Assembly: GCA_963932465.1 (NCBI GenBank)
Contig: OZ010794.1
Span: forward strand, 446,912,502-446,976,501
Length of the DNA: 64,000 bases
Direction: 5' to 3'
Source of the DNA: Maratus speciosus
Taxonomy: Eukaryota > Arthropoda > Arachnida > Araneae > Salticidae
Within the stretch, counting starts at the first letter, position 1; each line of letters starts with the position of its first letter. The position numbers and the translations under genes were made by a program. Positions 53,001 to 56,507 of this stretch are shown here, one piece after another. Below the pieces are notes generated by a model. The model did no database searches, had not been told where the DNA came from, and saw nothing but the letters and a program-made list of their open reading frames with translations.

Positions 53001-56000
53001 AGGGATTATCTGATTCAACAAAATGGTACCTTGGGGTCCAGAAAACATACCAGACTGTCCTTGTCCAACAACCAACTGACCTGTTGGATTCGGTTGAATA
53101 CCAACTCCTACAGTTCTCTGGCCAGCAGTTACAGGTGTTGGTGGTGCCTGTTTAGTGGCAGGAGCTGGGCTCATAAATTGATTAGAAGTACTACAAATTG
53201 CAGGTTTTGGTAAAATTTGCGGAGGATGCTTTGGCTGTATAGGTCTAACATTAGTATGTGATGTTCGAGTAGGCAATGTAACATTTGATTGTAATGCTGG
53301 AATTAACTGTACTACTGGGGGAGTAACAGTAACTGCAGTTGTTGTTACCACATTTGTAACCGCTGTTAAACGAGAAGCAGGCTGTGGCTGCGAGGCTGGT
53401 GAAACCTGCTGCTGTAGAAATAGCTGCTGCTGTTGCTGTTGCACAGCTAATTTTTGAGTTAATGTTTGTGGGGTGGCAATAGCTGTAACAAATTGAGTAA
53501 CATTGCACGTGGTTTGAATAAGCTGATTATGAGACTGTTGAAAAGTTAAAGGAGGCATTGACTGACTACGACTTGCAACTGGAGATAAAACAGGAGGTGC
53601 AGGAGACCAAGCAGGAGCAGGAGATGGTGTATGAGATGGCAGAGGTGATCTTGTCATTTGTAATGGGGATGGAGGTGGCATGCTATGAACAGACGGAGGA
53701 CCCTGAGCTGGAGACTTGCTTATAACAGATAACGGGGTGGTAGGACGAGCAGATGCTGGAGAATGAGGATGTAATGCATGGGCAGAAGAGGATGGAATAT
53801 GATGTATGGTAGCACCACTTGATGATGCATGTTGATAGGTCTGTGGCCCAACTGTAGAAGATGCCACTACCAGTGACACTCCTCCCAAGCCAGTGCTGGT
53901 ACATAGAGCACTTTGACTTGTAACCCTTGGCTCAACAGAAAACCCCTGATTATCCACTGCATAAATGTACCCCATTGGTTCTGATTCAACTATGTGTTCA
54001 GCAGAAGCATTTGAATAAGAAGGAACACTTCTAGATACTTGAGGACTTTCAACAGCTGATTCTGACGAAGTCCCATCCTGAGGATCCTGAAATAGAAATA
54101 AAACGTTTGCATAAAATGTTTAGACCTTAAGAATAATACATGCGAGGCGACAGAATATCAGACCACTTAAAAAGCTGCATAGATTATACATTTCAGTTTT
54201 CAAAAGCTGTAAGTTGGAAAATTACTAACAAAAACCCATACTTTTAACAAAGAAAGAGTGTACTTAGAATAGAAATAAAAGTGAAAAAAAAAAAATAAAA
54301 AAATTATTCATTCATTAGAAATTGTTTTTAGACTCTTGAGATATTGCAACTTCAGTATGTCTATGCAGTGCAAGGAATATGAAGTGGAACACAAATTTCC
54401 CTAATTTTAAGTAATGATTACAAAACTTCTACAGGGATTTTCAGGTTCTACAGATGCACTGCTCTTTCTAAAAACACTCTGGTTAAAACTTTAAATGCAG
54501 TTCTTTTATTAATACAGTCAAACCTGGTTAAGATGCTCACGGTTAATATGCAATCCCACTTAATACACGGATTTCTTCTGGTCAATTAACCATTACCCAT
54601 AAGACTAATGAAAAAATATTACCGAACAGTTATTATGAGATCCTGTTTAATACGAGATATTATTTCGGTCTCTTGAGGTAAAAAAGTCTCGCTTAATATG
54701 TCAATCCATAGACCAAGATGTGAATTTCTCCTCTTTCCTCGAGTGTTTTTATTTAGCAGTTTTTTAAATTTAGATATCTACCGCTATTTATGAATAATAA
54801 TATTCGTCTTATTAAATTACAGATTACCAATCCAAAGTAGCGATAGATATTTGAATAAAAAAATCTTGCTAGATTAGCAACATTGCAACTCTTCCTTGCC
54901 TTTGATTACGCATCCTCATATTCTGTGCCTCTTGCTTTGTTTATATTTTTACTAAAACTAGTGTTGACTCTAGAAAAAAAGGGCCACCGACCGGGAATTT
55001 TTCAAAAAGGGAACACTATTCTAAAAAAAGTGTACATTTTTCAAAAAGGGAACAAACACTATTCTAAAAAAGGGTACTTTTTTTCAAAAAGGGAGCACTT
55101 GTACCTTGTTCACAAAAAATATTTCGAACTGGTTTGTTTAGAATTTGCGATATTTTCCCGGGATCATAGGAAGTGTTAAAAAGGGATGCTGGGCACATCG
55201 GAAGGGCTTAAAAGGGCCGCCGGGTGCTGCACCCTGCTAAAGCAGCTTAGAGTCAACACTACTAAAACAGAGAAAGGGTAGATGAACTGTTGATGCTTTT
55301 TGTTACTAATTTAATCCTTTTTTCGTTGTAAGTTATCAATACTTATTTTTTCCTCTGGTACACTGTTTGTAGGAAATAATGTTACCCTAGTACCGTATGC
55401 TTTTAAACGCATTTGAAGGGAAAAGGAAACGTTCTTTCATTTACAATTCTATTTATTCTTTACTTTCATCTGATGATTGATTTATTTTTAGCTGTAATGT
55501 ATTAATCTACAAAAAATGTCAAACTTGAATTCATTTTTTTTTCAGTTATTATTCCTGTAGTCGCAATAAAAATCAAACAATGAGTTAAACTTGAATACAG
55601 TTAAATTTTAATCTAAATATGAGTAAAAGACAATTTTTTATGTTAAACATAAAAACATATAAAGTTAATTTTAGATGTGCAAGTAAACTCAGTTCTTGCA
55701 ACATTATGTAAACCAAGTTTAATATGCGATCCCACTTAATATGTGACTTTTGTCCAATTGAGTCCCTTGAAACGCATCTTAACCAAGTTCATCTGTTTTT
55801 AATTTAAAAAAATTTTTCCTGCACATGGAATGTCTTAATAAATAAATTTAAAGAAGCAGAATAAAAGTTTTATAATTGAAATTAATCTTTTTAGTTATCC
55901 ATAAAAAAAAATCATAATCACAAAATTTCCTTAAATTAATTTGTAAGAAAAAAGATTAAGCACAATTGTAACCACTAATAACAAGATTATCAAATAAAAT

Positions 56001-56223
56001 TCAATATACGTATATTATTAATAAAATTACCTTGGAGTTATCGTCGCTACCACTTTCTAAGAAAGATTGTAGTAGAAGTGGATCACTAGAGAAAGAAAAT
56101 AAAATTGTTAATTTTGCCTTTTAAAACTTAACATATATGTATGATTATGCTAAAAAGATACAAATAAATTTTAAAAGCTACTTACTTAATCACGTCAGCC
56201 AGACAACGACCTCCATCGTCCAT
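733..56223 (-). CDS. BICRA: BICRA/GLTSCR1 orthologue, 11 coding exons, 3' end off window
   Basis: Minus-strand spliced gene. By family knowledge BICRA is a nuclear, largely disordered scaffold subunit specific to the ncBAF (GBAF) SWI/SNF complex, working with BRD9 and the SMARCA4/2 ATPase; the Drosophila relative is CG11873. The joined exons (56186-56223, 56031-56085, 51993-54086, 42351-43130, 31090-31260, 24035-24274, 23831-23941, 15359-15433, 7054-7146, 6824-6873, 733-874) keep one open frame of about 1,283 codons with GT-AG junctions. The identity rests on two ends: MDDGGRCLADVINDP at residues 1-15, matching the vertebrate MDDEDGRCLLDVICDP start, and the last exon, whose HVYNSQVPS matches HVYQGALPS in the GLTSCR1 domain. 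Between them lie Gln/Pro/Ser/Thr-rich segments and a Gln-rich coiled coil. The rest of the GLTSCR1 domain and the stop codon are beyond position 1. Exon joining is my inference from splice sites and phase. Confidence 0.9.
985..1057. mobile_element. piggyBac-type mini-MITE, TTAA target site
   Basis: TTAA at 981-984 and 1058-1061 encloses 73 bp with inverted termini CCACTTC / GAAGTGG. The minus-strand start (TTAACCACTTCACCGGC) recurs at 56350, so this is a family. Non-coding. Confidence 0.6.
2735..3060. repeat. 166-bp tandem duplication
   Basis: Two direct copies with a 166-bp offset (CAGAAAGTGAGATAT at 2799 and 2965), both holding AAATATATAAACAGCTATGA. A more diverged third copy lies at about 4745-4895 and partial relatives near 3790 and 5030. 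Short ORFs here derive from the repeat. Confidence 0.75.
3207..3490. mobile_element. hAT-type MITE, 284 bp
   Basis: Terminal inverted repeats GGTACTTGTTAGTTATCC and its complement, followed by TCGACCAA-like blocks, flanked by an exact 8-bp duplication TTAATAAA (3199-3206, 3491-3498). The interior is non-coding and rich in TTTGGCGA-like motifs. Confidence 0.85.
4026..4223. mobile_element. piggyBac-type MITE, 198 bp
   Basis: TTAA (4022-4025) then CCCCTTAGGGACGAGTG; the right end is CGCTCGTCCCCAAGGG followed by TTAG (a one-base change from TTAA). Non-coding. Type inferred from the TTAA site. Confidence 0.65.
5533..6611. repeat. Inverted-repeat complex, three related copies
   Basis: A block holding TTAGTCCAGGCAATAG and TTTTTTGGGTCGCTGAATCC occurs at 5533-5660, again near 5837-5960, and inverted at 6490-6611. 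A second inverted pair surrounds TAGGATGAACGGGGAG (5690-5815) and its complement near 6035-6150. Non-coding foldback structure, probably stacked copies of one repeat family. Confidence 0.7.
6824..6873 (-). CDS. BICRA: BICRA exon 10, 50-bp microexon
   Basis: Acceptor TTAAATTTTCAG|GCTGCT and donor GTTCT|GTAAGT. It encodes AAPPVKKIINTVPKTV plus two bases of a Leu codon (phase 2 exit), residues 1220-1235. The next exon supplies the third base and keeps the frame open, which supports both junctions. Confidence 0.75.
6874..7053. other. BICRA intron 9 (180 bp)
   Basis: Short AT-rich intron between exons 9 and 10 with GTAATT donor and TTTTCAG acceptor; nothing else seen. Confidence 0.75.
7054..7146 (-). 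CDS. BICRA: BICRA exon 9
   Basis: Acceptor TGTTTTGCAG|CAACCT and donor TTGAAG|GTAATT; 93 bp, 31 codons, phase 0, residues 1189-1219: QPQQQVIVRLPKPQQPPVNH then IQPCPNIVQLK. Gln/Pro-rich like its neighbours; exon 10 follows after a 180-bp intron. Confidence 0.78.
8080..10980. repeat. Diverged tandem array marked by TTATTTATTGTTAC
   Basis: Irregular units each carrying a version of GATTATTTATTGTTACTACA, a following AGAGCAGAAAAA, and a purine-rich GGGAGG/GAGATTCAGAT segment, at about 8130, 8265, 10070, 10210, 10355, 10555, 10650, 10770 and 10925. One more copy lies at 31545-31620 in intron 5. The 9007-10062 element interrupts the array. Confidence 0.6.
9007..10062. mobile_element. Non-autonomous hAT element, 1,056 bp
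   Basis: Flanked by an exact 8-bp duplication ATTTGAAT (8999-9006, 10063-10070). Ends are TAGGGATGCACTGAATATTC and its near complement ending GGCGCACCCCTA. Both termini are packed with short inverted CCGAATATTCGG palindromes; the middle is AT-rich and non-coding. Confidence 0.9.
11563..13888. mobile_element. Candidate retroelement or SINE-like unit
   Basis: Starts near ACTAGCTGCCTCGCCTGGTG and ends with TTCTTTTATTAGTATAGATT, boundaries I associate with repeated elements in many arthropod genomes. It contains a tRNA-like promoter block at 12936-12991. No ORF or target duplication was established, so boundaries and class are tentative. Confidence 0.35.
12936..12991 (-). repeat. tRNA-derived promoter block (A and B box)
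   Basis: Minus strand reads TGGCATAGTCGC (12991-12980, A-box-like) and GGTTCGAAACT (12946-12936, B-box-like) about 33 bp apart. I cannot fold a full cloverleaf, so this is a SINE head or tRNA pseudogene rather than a functional tRNA. Confidence 0.5.
15359..15433 (-). CDS. BICRA: BICRA exon 8, 75-bp microexon
   Basis: Acceptor TTCTGTTTTAG|ATTGTT and donor TGTCAG|GTAACC; 75 bp, 25 codons, phase 0, residues 1164-1188: IVNQPPVQQKLPNVHQQKSQ then TESCQ. The Gln/Pro composition matches the neighbouring exons. It sits between two introns of about 8 kb, so transcript evidence would be useful. Confidence 0.75.
16357..16771. mobile_element. Inverted-repeat MITE
   Basis: Arms GAGAACCGATAAAATTTG (about 16370-16390) and the inverted CAAATTTTATCGGTTCTC (about 16740-16757) lie in a unit beginning after TATA and ending GGCC before TATA. 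A TA-type target is possible. Non-coding. Confidence 0.55.
17944..18674 (+). repeat. 5' LTR (731 bp)
   Basis: Begins TGTCAGGTTCGGAGAA and ends TTCCAACA. Contains an AT-rich TATATTATATATT block and AATAAA at 18520-18525. It differs from the 3' LTR by a few substitutions and at least two indels, near 18198 and 18287. Confidence 0.92.
18680..18701 (+). other. Candidate primer binding site
   Basis: TGGTAGCGACGGGATAG begins six bases after the 5' LTR; a TGG start fits a tRNA 3'-CCA. I could not assign the primer tRNA, and the offset from the LTR end is slightly long. Confidence 0.4.
18838..19015 (+). repeat. 39-bp tandem repeats in the retrotransposon leader
   Basis: Five copies of a 38-40-bp unit carrying TGCCCTATCATCGTTACAGC and GAACCGAACTAA, starting at 18841, 18881, 18920, 18959 and 18997. 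They lie between the 5' LTR and the ORF. They may have a packaging or regulatory role, but that is a guess. Confidence 0.8.
19679..21622 (+). CDS. Retrotransposon polyprotein fragment: IN zinc module, RT, RNase H
   Basis: 647 codons, no internal stops. Residues about 50-97 form an integrase-type H2C2 zinc-binding module (His55, His62, Cys92, Cys95 with YWKGM and CLECQ). Reverse transcriptase follows: LCIDYRALN near residue 263, SSIDLLRGYWQI near 298, and active-site YIDD at 362-365. RNase H begins around HADASD (511-516), with ITDHNPL further on, and the ORF ends soon after the NADAIFR motif. In most Ty3/Gypsy elements the zinc module comes after RNase H, followed by the DDE core; here it comes first and no DDE core is seen. 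The hydrophobic first 25 residues may not be the natural start. No gag or protease recognised. Confidence 0.9.
   Translation: MYVIQFFFMWMFLLASILLFNLQRISIIKDKFVKEAIAQLVVPKVKREGILKSAHVSNKGEHHVAKKTLERIRQSFYWKGMAKEAKKFCKSCLECQLSRKMKVRDRVLVEIMDGSKKYVYQNKGEFIAKCNIVNIVFEGDEEFGEVGEIPILNREQEVEWDIERFEIKGLSNSQVRDIKSILRDNKEVFMGPVRPAEVGEHRIDLKPDVARKKPKLYSVPVAYKEEVDKQIQELLELNLIEVSNAEISHPIVCVAKKDATVRLCIDYRALNLVTQVPTFPMKDSQEIMYTAGAAKYLSSIDLLRGYWQIKMAEECKHLTAFTTHNGTYQWRTMSFGLSGAAATFQKDMNEVLQSHRRYAQAYIDDVIIFSDTWEEHCEHVRSVIEELKNRNFTIRLDKCKFGEKLTKFLSHVIGGGTHAPDEEKIGAIRDLKRPKTKKEVRSVLGLMGFYRSCIPNYAEIAIPLTELTKEKVKNTVPWDKRAEEAFNTLKDELCNVTRLATPTVGREYQLHADASDLAVGCCLTQKDEKGQFKPIAFASQKLSGAQRAWLSIEKEAWSVLFGLQKFEKWTYGSQIEIITDHNPLKFLTETTPRSPKLTRWALALQRWNLSISHRPGVQHLNADAIFRLHRKSWEEQPIASPSASMTK
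21906..21916 (+). other. Polypurine tract
   Basis: AAGGTGGGGAG directly abuts the 3' LTR, the expected place for plus-strand priming; one T interrupts the purines. Confidence 0.7.
21917..22649 (+). repeat. 3' LTR (733 bp)
   Basis: Begins TGTCAGGTTCGGAGAA and ends CTCTGACA, preserving the TGTCAG/CTGACA terminal inverted repeat that the 5' copy has partly lost. AATAAA at 22495-22500 is a candidate polyadenylation signal. Confidence 0.92.
23831..23941 (-). CDS. BICRA: BICRA exon 7
   Basis: Acceptor TTTCTGTAG|GTAACA and donor TCAAGA|GTAAGT; 111 bp, phase 0, residues 1127-1163. Encodes VTTKHSPAPVTTCPITVNS followed by a Thr/Val/Ser-rich tail. It lies only 93 bp downstream of exon 6 in gene order. 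It is too short to show as an isolated ORF and is supported by splice sites, phase and composition. Confidence 0.8.
23942..24034. other. BICRA intron 6 (93 bp)
   Basis: Short AT-rich intron with GTAAGT donor and CTGTAG acceptor; no other feature. Confidence 0.78.
24035..24274 (-). CDS. BICRA: BICRA exon 6
   Basis: Donor GTGCCT|GTAAGT. The acceptor is a tandem TAGAAG (NAGNAG): the exon may start at 24274 (KQENEITIKN) or 24271 (QENEITIKN), both keeping frame. With the first site it is 240 bp, phase 0, residues 1047-1126. Encodes NEITIKNIVQRCQAAQNQ, a Pro-rich PPPLPPPPVPV stretch, then VNLVNLLKQNTVP. Confidence 0.85.
24413..25147. mobile_element. pogo/Tigger-like MITE, 735 bp
   Basis: Termini CAGTATACTCTCGATATCTC and the inverted ATATCGAGAGTACACTG, flanked by TA at 24411-24412 and 25148-25149. 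TCGAGATA-like motifs repeat inside both ends. A G17 run lies at 24928-24944. No transposase ORF. Confidence 0.8.
25280..25863. mobile_element. Long-TIR MITE, 584 bp
   Basis: Inverted arms of about 85 bp with only a few mismatches, starting CAGGGTGTATCTGAAATACT, bounded by TA (25278-25279, 25864-25865). The matching interior motif GGATGATAGTACTCAT occurs in both arms. ORFs in this region overlap the arms and are not genes. Confidence 0.85.
26734..26783. repeat. Perfect 17-bp hairpin
   Basis: AACCAGTTATCCAGAAT (26734-26750) and its exact complement (26767-26783) around a 16-base loop. The arm resembles a pogo/Tigger terminus, so it may be two abutting transposon ends. Confidence 0.7.
27333..28030 (+). 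mobile_element. Internally deleted mariner element, 698 bp
   Basis: Near-perfect inverted termini of about 30 bp (CAAGGTGCRTCTAAAAAGTT) flanked by TA duplications (27331-27332, 28031-28032). The interior matches only the start and the end of a mariner transposase; the catalytic middle is missing. Confidence 0.9.
27415..27960 (+). pseudogene. Mariner transposase remnant
   Basis: Interrupted reading frames give KLGKTATETHAMLV, VYGTDAVCKKCMYN, FKHFREGKETMDDEPRSG and NIERVQQAVKQ, the N-terminal DNA-binding region of mariner transposase. After frame breaks, QLYQRCHQCIVANGYYFEG follows, the extreme C-terminus. The segment with the DDD catalytic residues is absent and stops break the frame, so it is inactive. 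Confidence 0.88.
28161..28921. mobile_element. CAGGGTTC-ended transposon fragment
   Basis: Starts CAGGGTTCATAC and ends GTAGAACCCTG, with CCCTGACTTTT-type repeats inside both ends. No target duplication seen. It holds a minus-strand coding remnant. Confidence 0.5.
28534..28757 (-). pseudogene. Unidentified transposon coding remnant
   Basis: Minus-strand frame of about 70 codons includes SPGSRIFAKDFLRIQIWHQ and SAKEMLSDVNVARMRFHEYL, then a Lys/Glu-rich helix ending at TAG (28534-28536). It has no start codon and lies within the CAGGGTTC-ended element, so I take it as the C-terminal remnant of that element's protein. I cannot name the family. Confidence 0.35.
28935..28956. repeat. AT microsatellite
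   Basis: TATATA run, with a second AT tract near 28986-29000. Confidence 0.8.
30535..30648 (-). mobile_element. Tigger/pogo-like terminal fragment
   Basis: Contains ACACAAGGAATG and TTTCGGTTAATCGAG, then GGATAAAAGATCTACTG before TA. It is the reverse complement of the left part of the element at 50732-51443. The other end is missing. Confidence 0.55.
31090..31260 (-). CDS. BICRA: BICRA exon 5, Gln-rich coiled coil
   Basis: Acceptor GTTTTAAACAG|AAAATT and donor ATACAG|GTAAGA; 171 bp, phase 0, residues 990-1046. It encodes KIQMQKLQKQLNELATMKYR and then a second helix-like part with QEQQKLYQQSHLLLQKLMQ. Heptad-like spacing of Leu/Met with Gln and Lys suggests a coiled coil, which could mediate subunit contacts; that role is inferred. 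Confidence 0.85.
32006..32161. mobile_element. hAT-type mini-MITE, 156 bp
   Basis: CAGGGATGTAGTCG and CTACATCACTG ends with an exact 8-bp duplication ATTATAAC (31998-32005, 32162-32169). GTATACCCTCTG repeats inside. Non-coding. Confidence 0.82.
33130..33360. repeat. Dispersed repeat, copy 1
   Basis: About 220 bp starting ACACTCGAGAACAAATAAAA and containing GACTGTTTAGATACATGCAT is repeated in direct orientation at 47600-47815. The element at 33364 begins near this copy's right end. Confidence 0.8.
33364..35154. repeat. Minisatellite array (28-32 bp unit), 1.8 kb
   Basis: About 50 irregular units of the form CGATCTTTTGACGAAATTTG plus CGTTTTTTCG. The array is bounded by CAGGGATGAAAGTGC (33364) and GCACTTTTCATTCCTTG (35138-35154), imperfect inverted termini suggesting it sits inside a transposon. 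All ORFs here, on either strand, are products of the repeat (repeated FAYFSRSFDEI or KDREKNANF). Confidence 0.85.
35214..35878. mobile_element. Foldback element, 665 bp
   Basis: Two arms of about 300 bp (35214-35525 and 35575-35878) are inverted copies around a short centre, e.g. TGTACACAATACCCTGCAAT pairs with ATTGCAGGGTATTGTGTACA. TTAA lies at both extremes (35214-35217, 35875-35878), suggesting a TTAA target. Non-coding. Confidence 0.85.
37710..37939. mobile_element. TTAA-flanked hairpin MITE, 230 bp
   Basis: Inverted arms of about 80 bp (GGTCACACTCGACT on the left, AGTCGAGTGTGACC on the right) between TTAA at 37706-37709 and 37940-37943. piggyBac-type by target site. Non-coding. Confidence 0.75.
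38280..38873 (+). CDS. Orphan ORF, C-terminal part of a repeated protein family
   Basis: 197 codons ending at TAA. The start is doubtful: the first 45 residues run through low-complexity DNA. From about residue 40 (VICATLKRLADQIVAHGTNI) it reads like real protein: PDAETLLDALE, KVKLFFVPEEKIVHYL, PHSIHQIITMKHGEVFYRN, then a Cys-rich block (SCFCEENKW to FCKCF) and an acidic Ser-rich tail. I recall similar proteins recurring as uncharacterised, probably transposon-carried, genes in aphids, cnidarians and other invertebrates; the N-terminal half seen in those is missing. The Cys pairs could bind zinc. No splice sites tie it to BICRA and it lies on the opposite strand. Confidence 0.55.
   Translation: MDEGQGGCYFVNQRAGRVQQAPDGTLSQQYRQKKKTWKGVICATLKRLADQIVAHGTNIPDAETLLDALESNNLKVKLFFVPEEKIVHYLQQISSSLRTVPYPHSIHQIITMKHGEVFYRNFSCFCEENKWAKGKFCKCFVTIRKISLKEVKNIQDLKRKKRPIYSSESHNDSLTSSFDIENSSEFSGSEPGSVNNL
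40500..41420 (-). repeat. Minisatellite, reverse orientation, split by insertion
   Basis: CAAATTTCGTCAAAGGATCG-type units (the complement of the 33-35 kb array) run from about 40500 to 40821, then resume at 41367-41420 after the 545-bp insertion. Only repeat-derived ORFs. Confidence 0.75.
40822..41366 (+). mobile_element. Minisatellite-bearing hAT-type element, 545 bp
   Basis: CAGGGATGATTCTG at the left and CAAAATCACTCCTG at the right form imperfect inverted termini, flanked by an exact 8-bp duplication GTCAAAAG (40814-40821, 41367-41374). Inside are about 11 tandem units of TTTGCCGTTTTTTCGCGATC type. It has landed in an older, reversed copy of the same minisatellite. Confidence 0.85.
42351..43130 (-). 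CDS. BICRA: BICRA exon 4
   Basis: Acceptor GTACTTTTAG|GTAAAC and donor AATCAA|GTAAGA; 780 bp, phase 0 at both ends, residues 730-989. It begins VNQNLTGQSSISQMKLALAQ, then SVILQPHHSFGGTPHIQRY, then a long Ser/Thr/Val-rich disordered part ending LPSYQHVPNQ. The exon is open throughout and its splice sites agree in phase with both neighbours. Confidence 0.88.
45100..45870. mobile_element. hAT-type element, 771 bp
   Basis: Ends GGTACTTACGTATTAACGCC and its near complement (GGCGTTAATATGCAAGTACC), flanked by an exact 8-bp duplication CCATATAC (45092-45099, 45871-45878). It shares the GGTACTT start with the 3207 MITE. More GC-rich than its surroundings; short ORFs inside show no known domain. Confidence 0.88.
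46122..47249. mobile_element. pogo/Tigger-like element carrying a minisatellite insertion
   Basis: CAGTACAGGACCTATTATCC and the inverted GGATAATGTGTCCTATACTG, flanked by TA (46120-46121, 47250-47251). From about 46184 to 46931 it is filled by TTTGACGAAATTTGCG minisatellite ending in ATCATCCCTG, the right terminus of the minisatellite-bearing family. A G16 run lies at 47025-47040. Confidence 0.82.
47600..47815. repeat. Dispersed repeat, copy 2
   Basis: Direct copy of 33130-33360 with scattered substitutions and a deletion of about 20 bp near its left end. Unknown family. Confidence 0.8.
48939..50518 (+). mobile_element. Minisatellite-bearing element, 1.6 kb
   Basis: Left end CAGGGGTGATTCTGAG, right end CAGAATCATTCCTG; the inner right end shares TGTCCGAATTTTCGG with the 40822 copy. 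The minisatellite fills about 49330-50045. Older, more diverged minisatellite-like sequence lies just upstream at 48230-48938, so it may again have landed in a relative. No matching 8-bp flanks. Confidence 0.65.
50732..51443 (+). mobile_element. Tigger/pogo-like element, 712 bp
   Basis: CAGTAGAACCTCTTTTATCC and the inverted GGATAATCAAGGTTCTACTG, flanked by TA (50730-50731, 51444-51445). Holds a transposase C-terminal remnant. Confidence 0.85.
50959..51171 (+). pseudogene. Tigger-like transposase C-terminal remnant
   Basis: 70-codon frame with SNSEAFECFAKGLAWLEQQ and a following helix. The pattern (AFECFxxGLxWxEQQ) is that of the C-terminal tail of Tigger/pogo transposases. The DNA-binding and DDE parts are absent, so it is a non-functional leftover inside the 50732 element. 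Confidence 0.65.
51993..54086 (-). CDS. BICRA: BICRA exon 3, large Gln/Pro/Ser/Thr-rich exon
   Basis: Acceptor TATTTCAG|GATCCT and donor GAACCA|GTAAGT; 2,094 bp, phase 0 at both ends, residues 32-729. It starts DPQDGTSSESAVESPQ. Low-complexity content: a Pro/Ser-rich stretch at about residues 130-210, and a poly-Gln tract at about 247-258. More ordered, probably conserved pieces are PIQPKHPPQILPKP near residues 314-327 (compare IQPKPAGVLPPK in human BICRA, from memory), GTILLNQIIPGMGQSPILIQ near 385-404, and an amphipathic LEDILKETG near 671-679. The composition is typical of disordered chromatin co-regulators. No stop or frameshift. Confidence 0.92.
54515..55795. mobile_element. pogo/Tigger-like element
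   Basis: Starts CAGTCAAACCTGGTTAAGAT and ends with the inverted ATCTTAACCAAGTTCATCTG; inner blocks ATCCCACTTAATA occur at both ends. TA precedes the left end; the right TA is lost. No transposase seen. Confidence 0.75.
54959..55260. mobile_element. hAT-type MITE nested in the pogo element
   Basis: TAGTGTTGACTCTAG and CTTAGAGTCAACACT ends with an exact 8-bp duplication ACTAAAAC (54951-54958, 55261-55268). Contains tandem TTCAAAAAGGGAACA-type units. Confidence 0.85.
56031..56085 (-). CDS. BICRA: BICRA exon 2
   Basis: Acceptor TCTCTAG|TGATCC and donor TCCAAG|GTAATT. The first base completes an Asn codon with exon 1 (phase 2); the remainder encodes DPLLLQSFLESGSDDNSK, aligning with DPQALNDFLHGSE in the vertebrate protein. 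Together exons 1 and 2 form a short conserved acidic/amphipathic N-terminal module, separated only by a 100-bp intron. Confidence 0.88.
56086..56185. other. BICRA intron 1 (100 bp)
   Basis: GTAAGT donor and TTTCTCTAG acceptor; phase 2. Nothing else. Confidence 0.85.
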
Positions 56224-56237
56224 TGCAAAACTGCATG
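56186..56237 (-). CDS. BICRA: BICRA exon 1, start codon
   Basis: The ATG is at 56221-56223 on the minus strand; the coding part (56186-56223, 38 bp) gives MDDGGRCLADVI plus two bases. The donor is AA|GTAAGT. I chose this ATG because the sequence following it matches the family start. An in-frame ATG lies eight codons upstream (MIAACSFA), but a likely acceptor (TTGCAG) falls between the two and would remove it, making 56224-56237 the end of the 5' UTR. The upstream exon was not located with confidence. Confidence 0.85.
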
Positions 56238-56507
56238 CTGCAATCATATTTAACAGTTATATACTTTTGTATTAATAATTATAAACATATATTAAATTGA
56301 TAATTACAAGCATATACACATTCATAAAATGACGTAGATTACAGACTTATTAACCACTTCACCGGCGACAGGGATAGGGAAACAATGCTTTTTTTTCAGA
56401 ATTGCCACCCTCTGGTAGTTTTTTTTTGCTGTACAGTAGGGCTGGGCGATATCTGAAATTTAATATTGCAATATATCAACAAGTTAATATTGACGATATA
56501 TCACAAT

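Larger units (their letters stand above)
54087..56030. other. BICRA intron 2 (1.9 kb)
   Basis: Mostly the pogo-like element 54515-55795 with its nested insertion; the rest is AT-rich and featureless. Confidence 0.75.

Noticed and set aside
54087..56030. Additional BICRA exon in intron 2
   Set aside because: Exons 2 and 3 join in phase 0 directly and the intron is mostly transposon.
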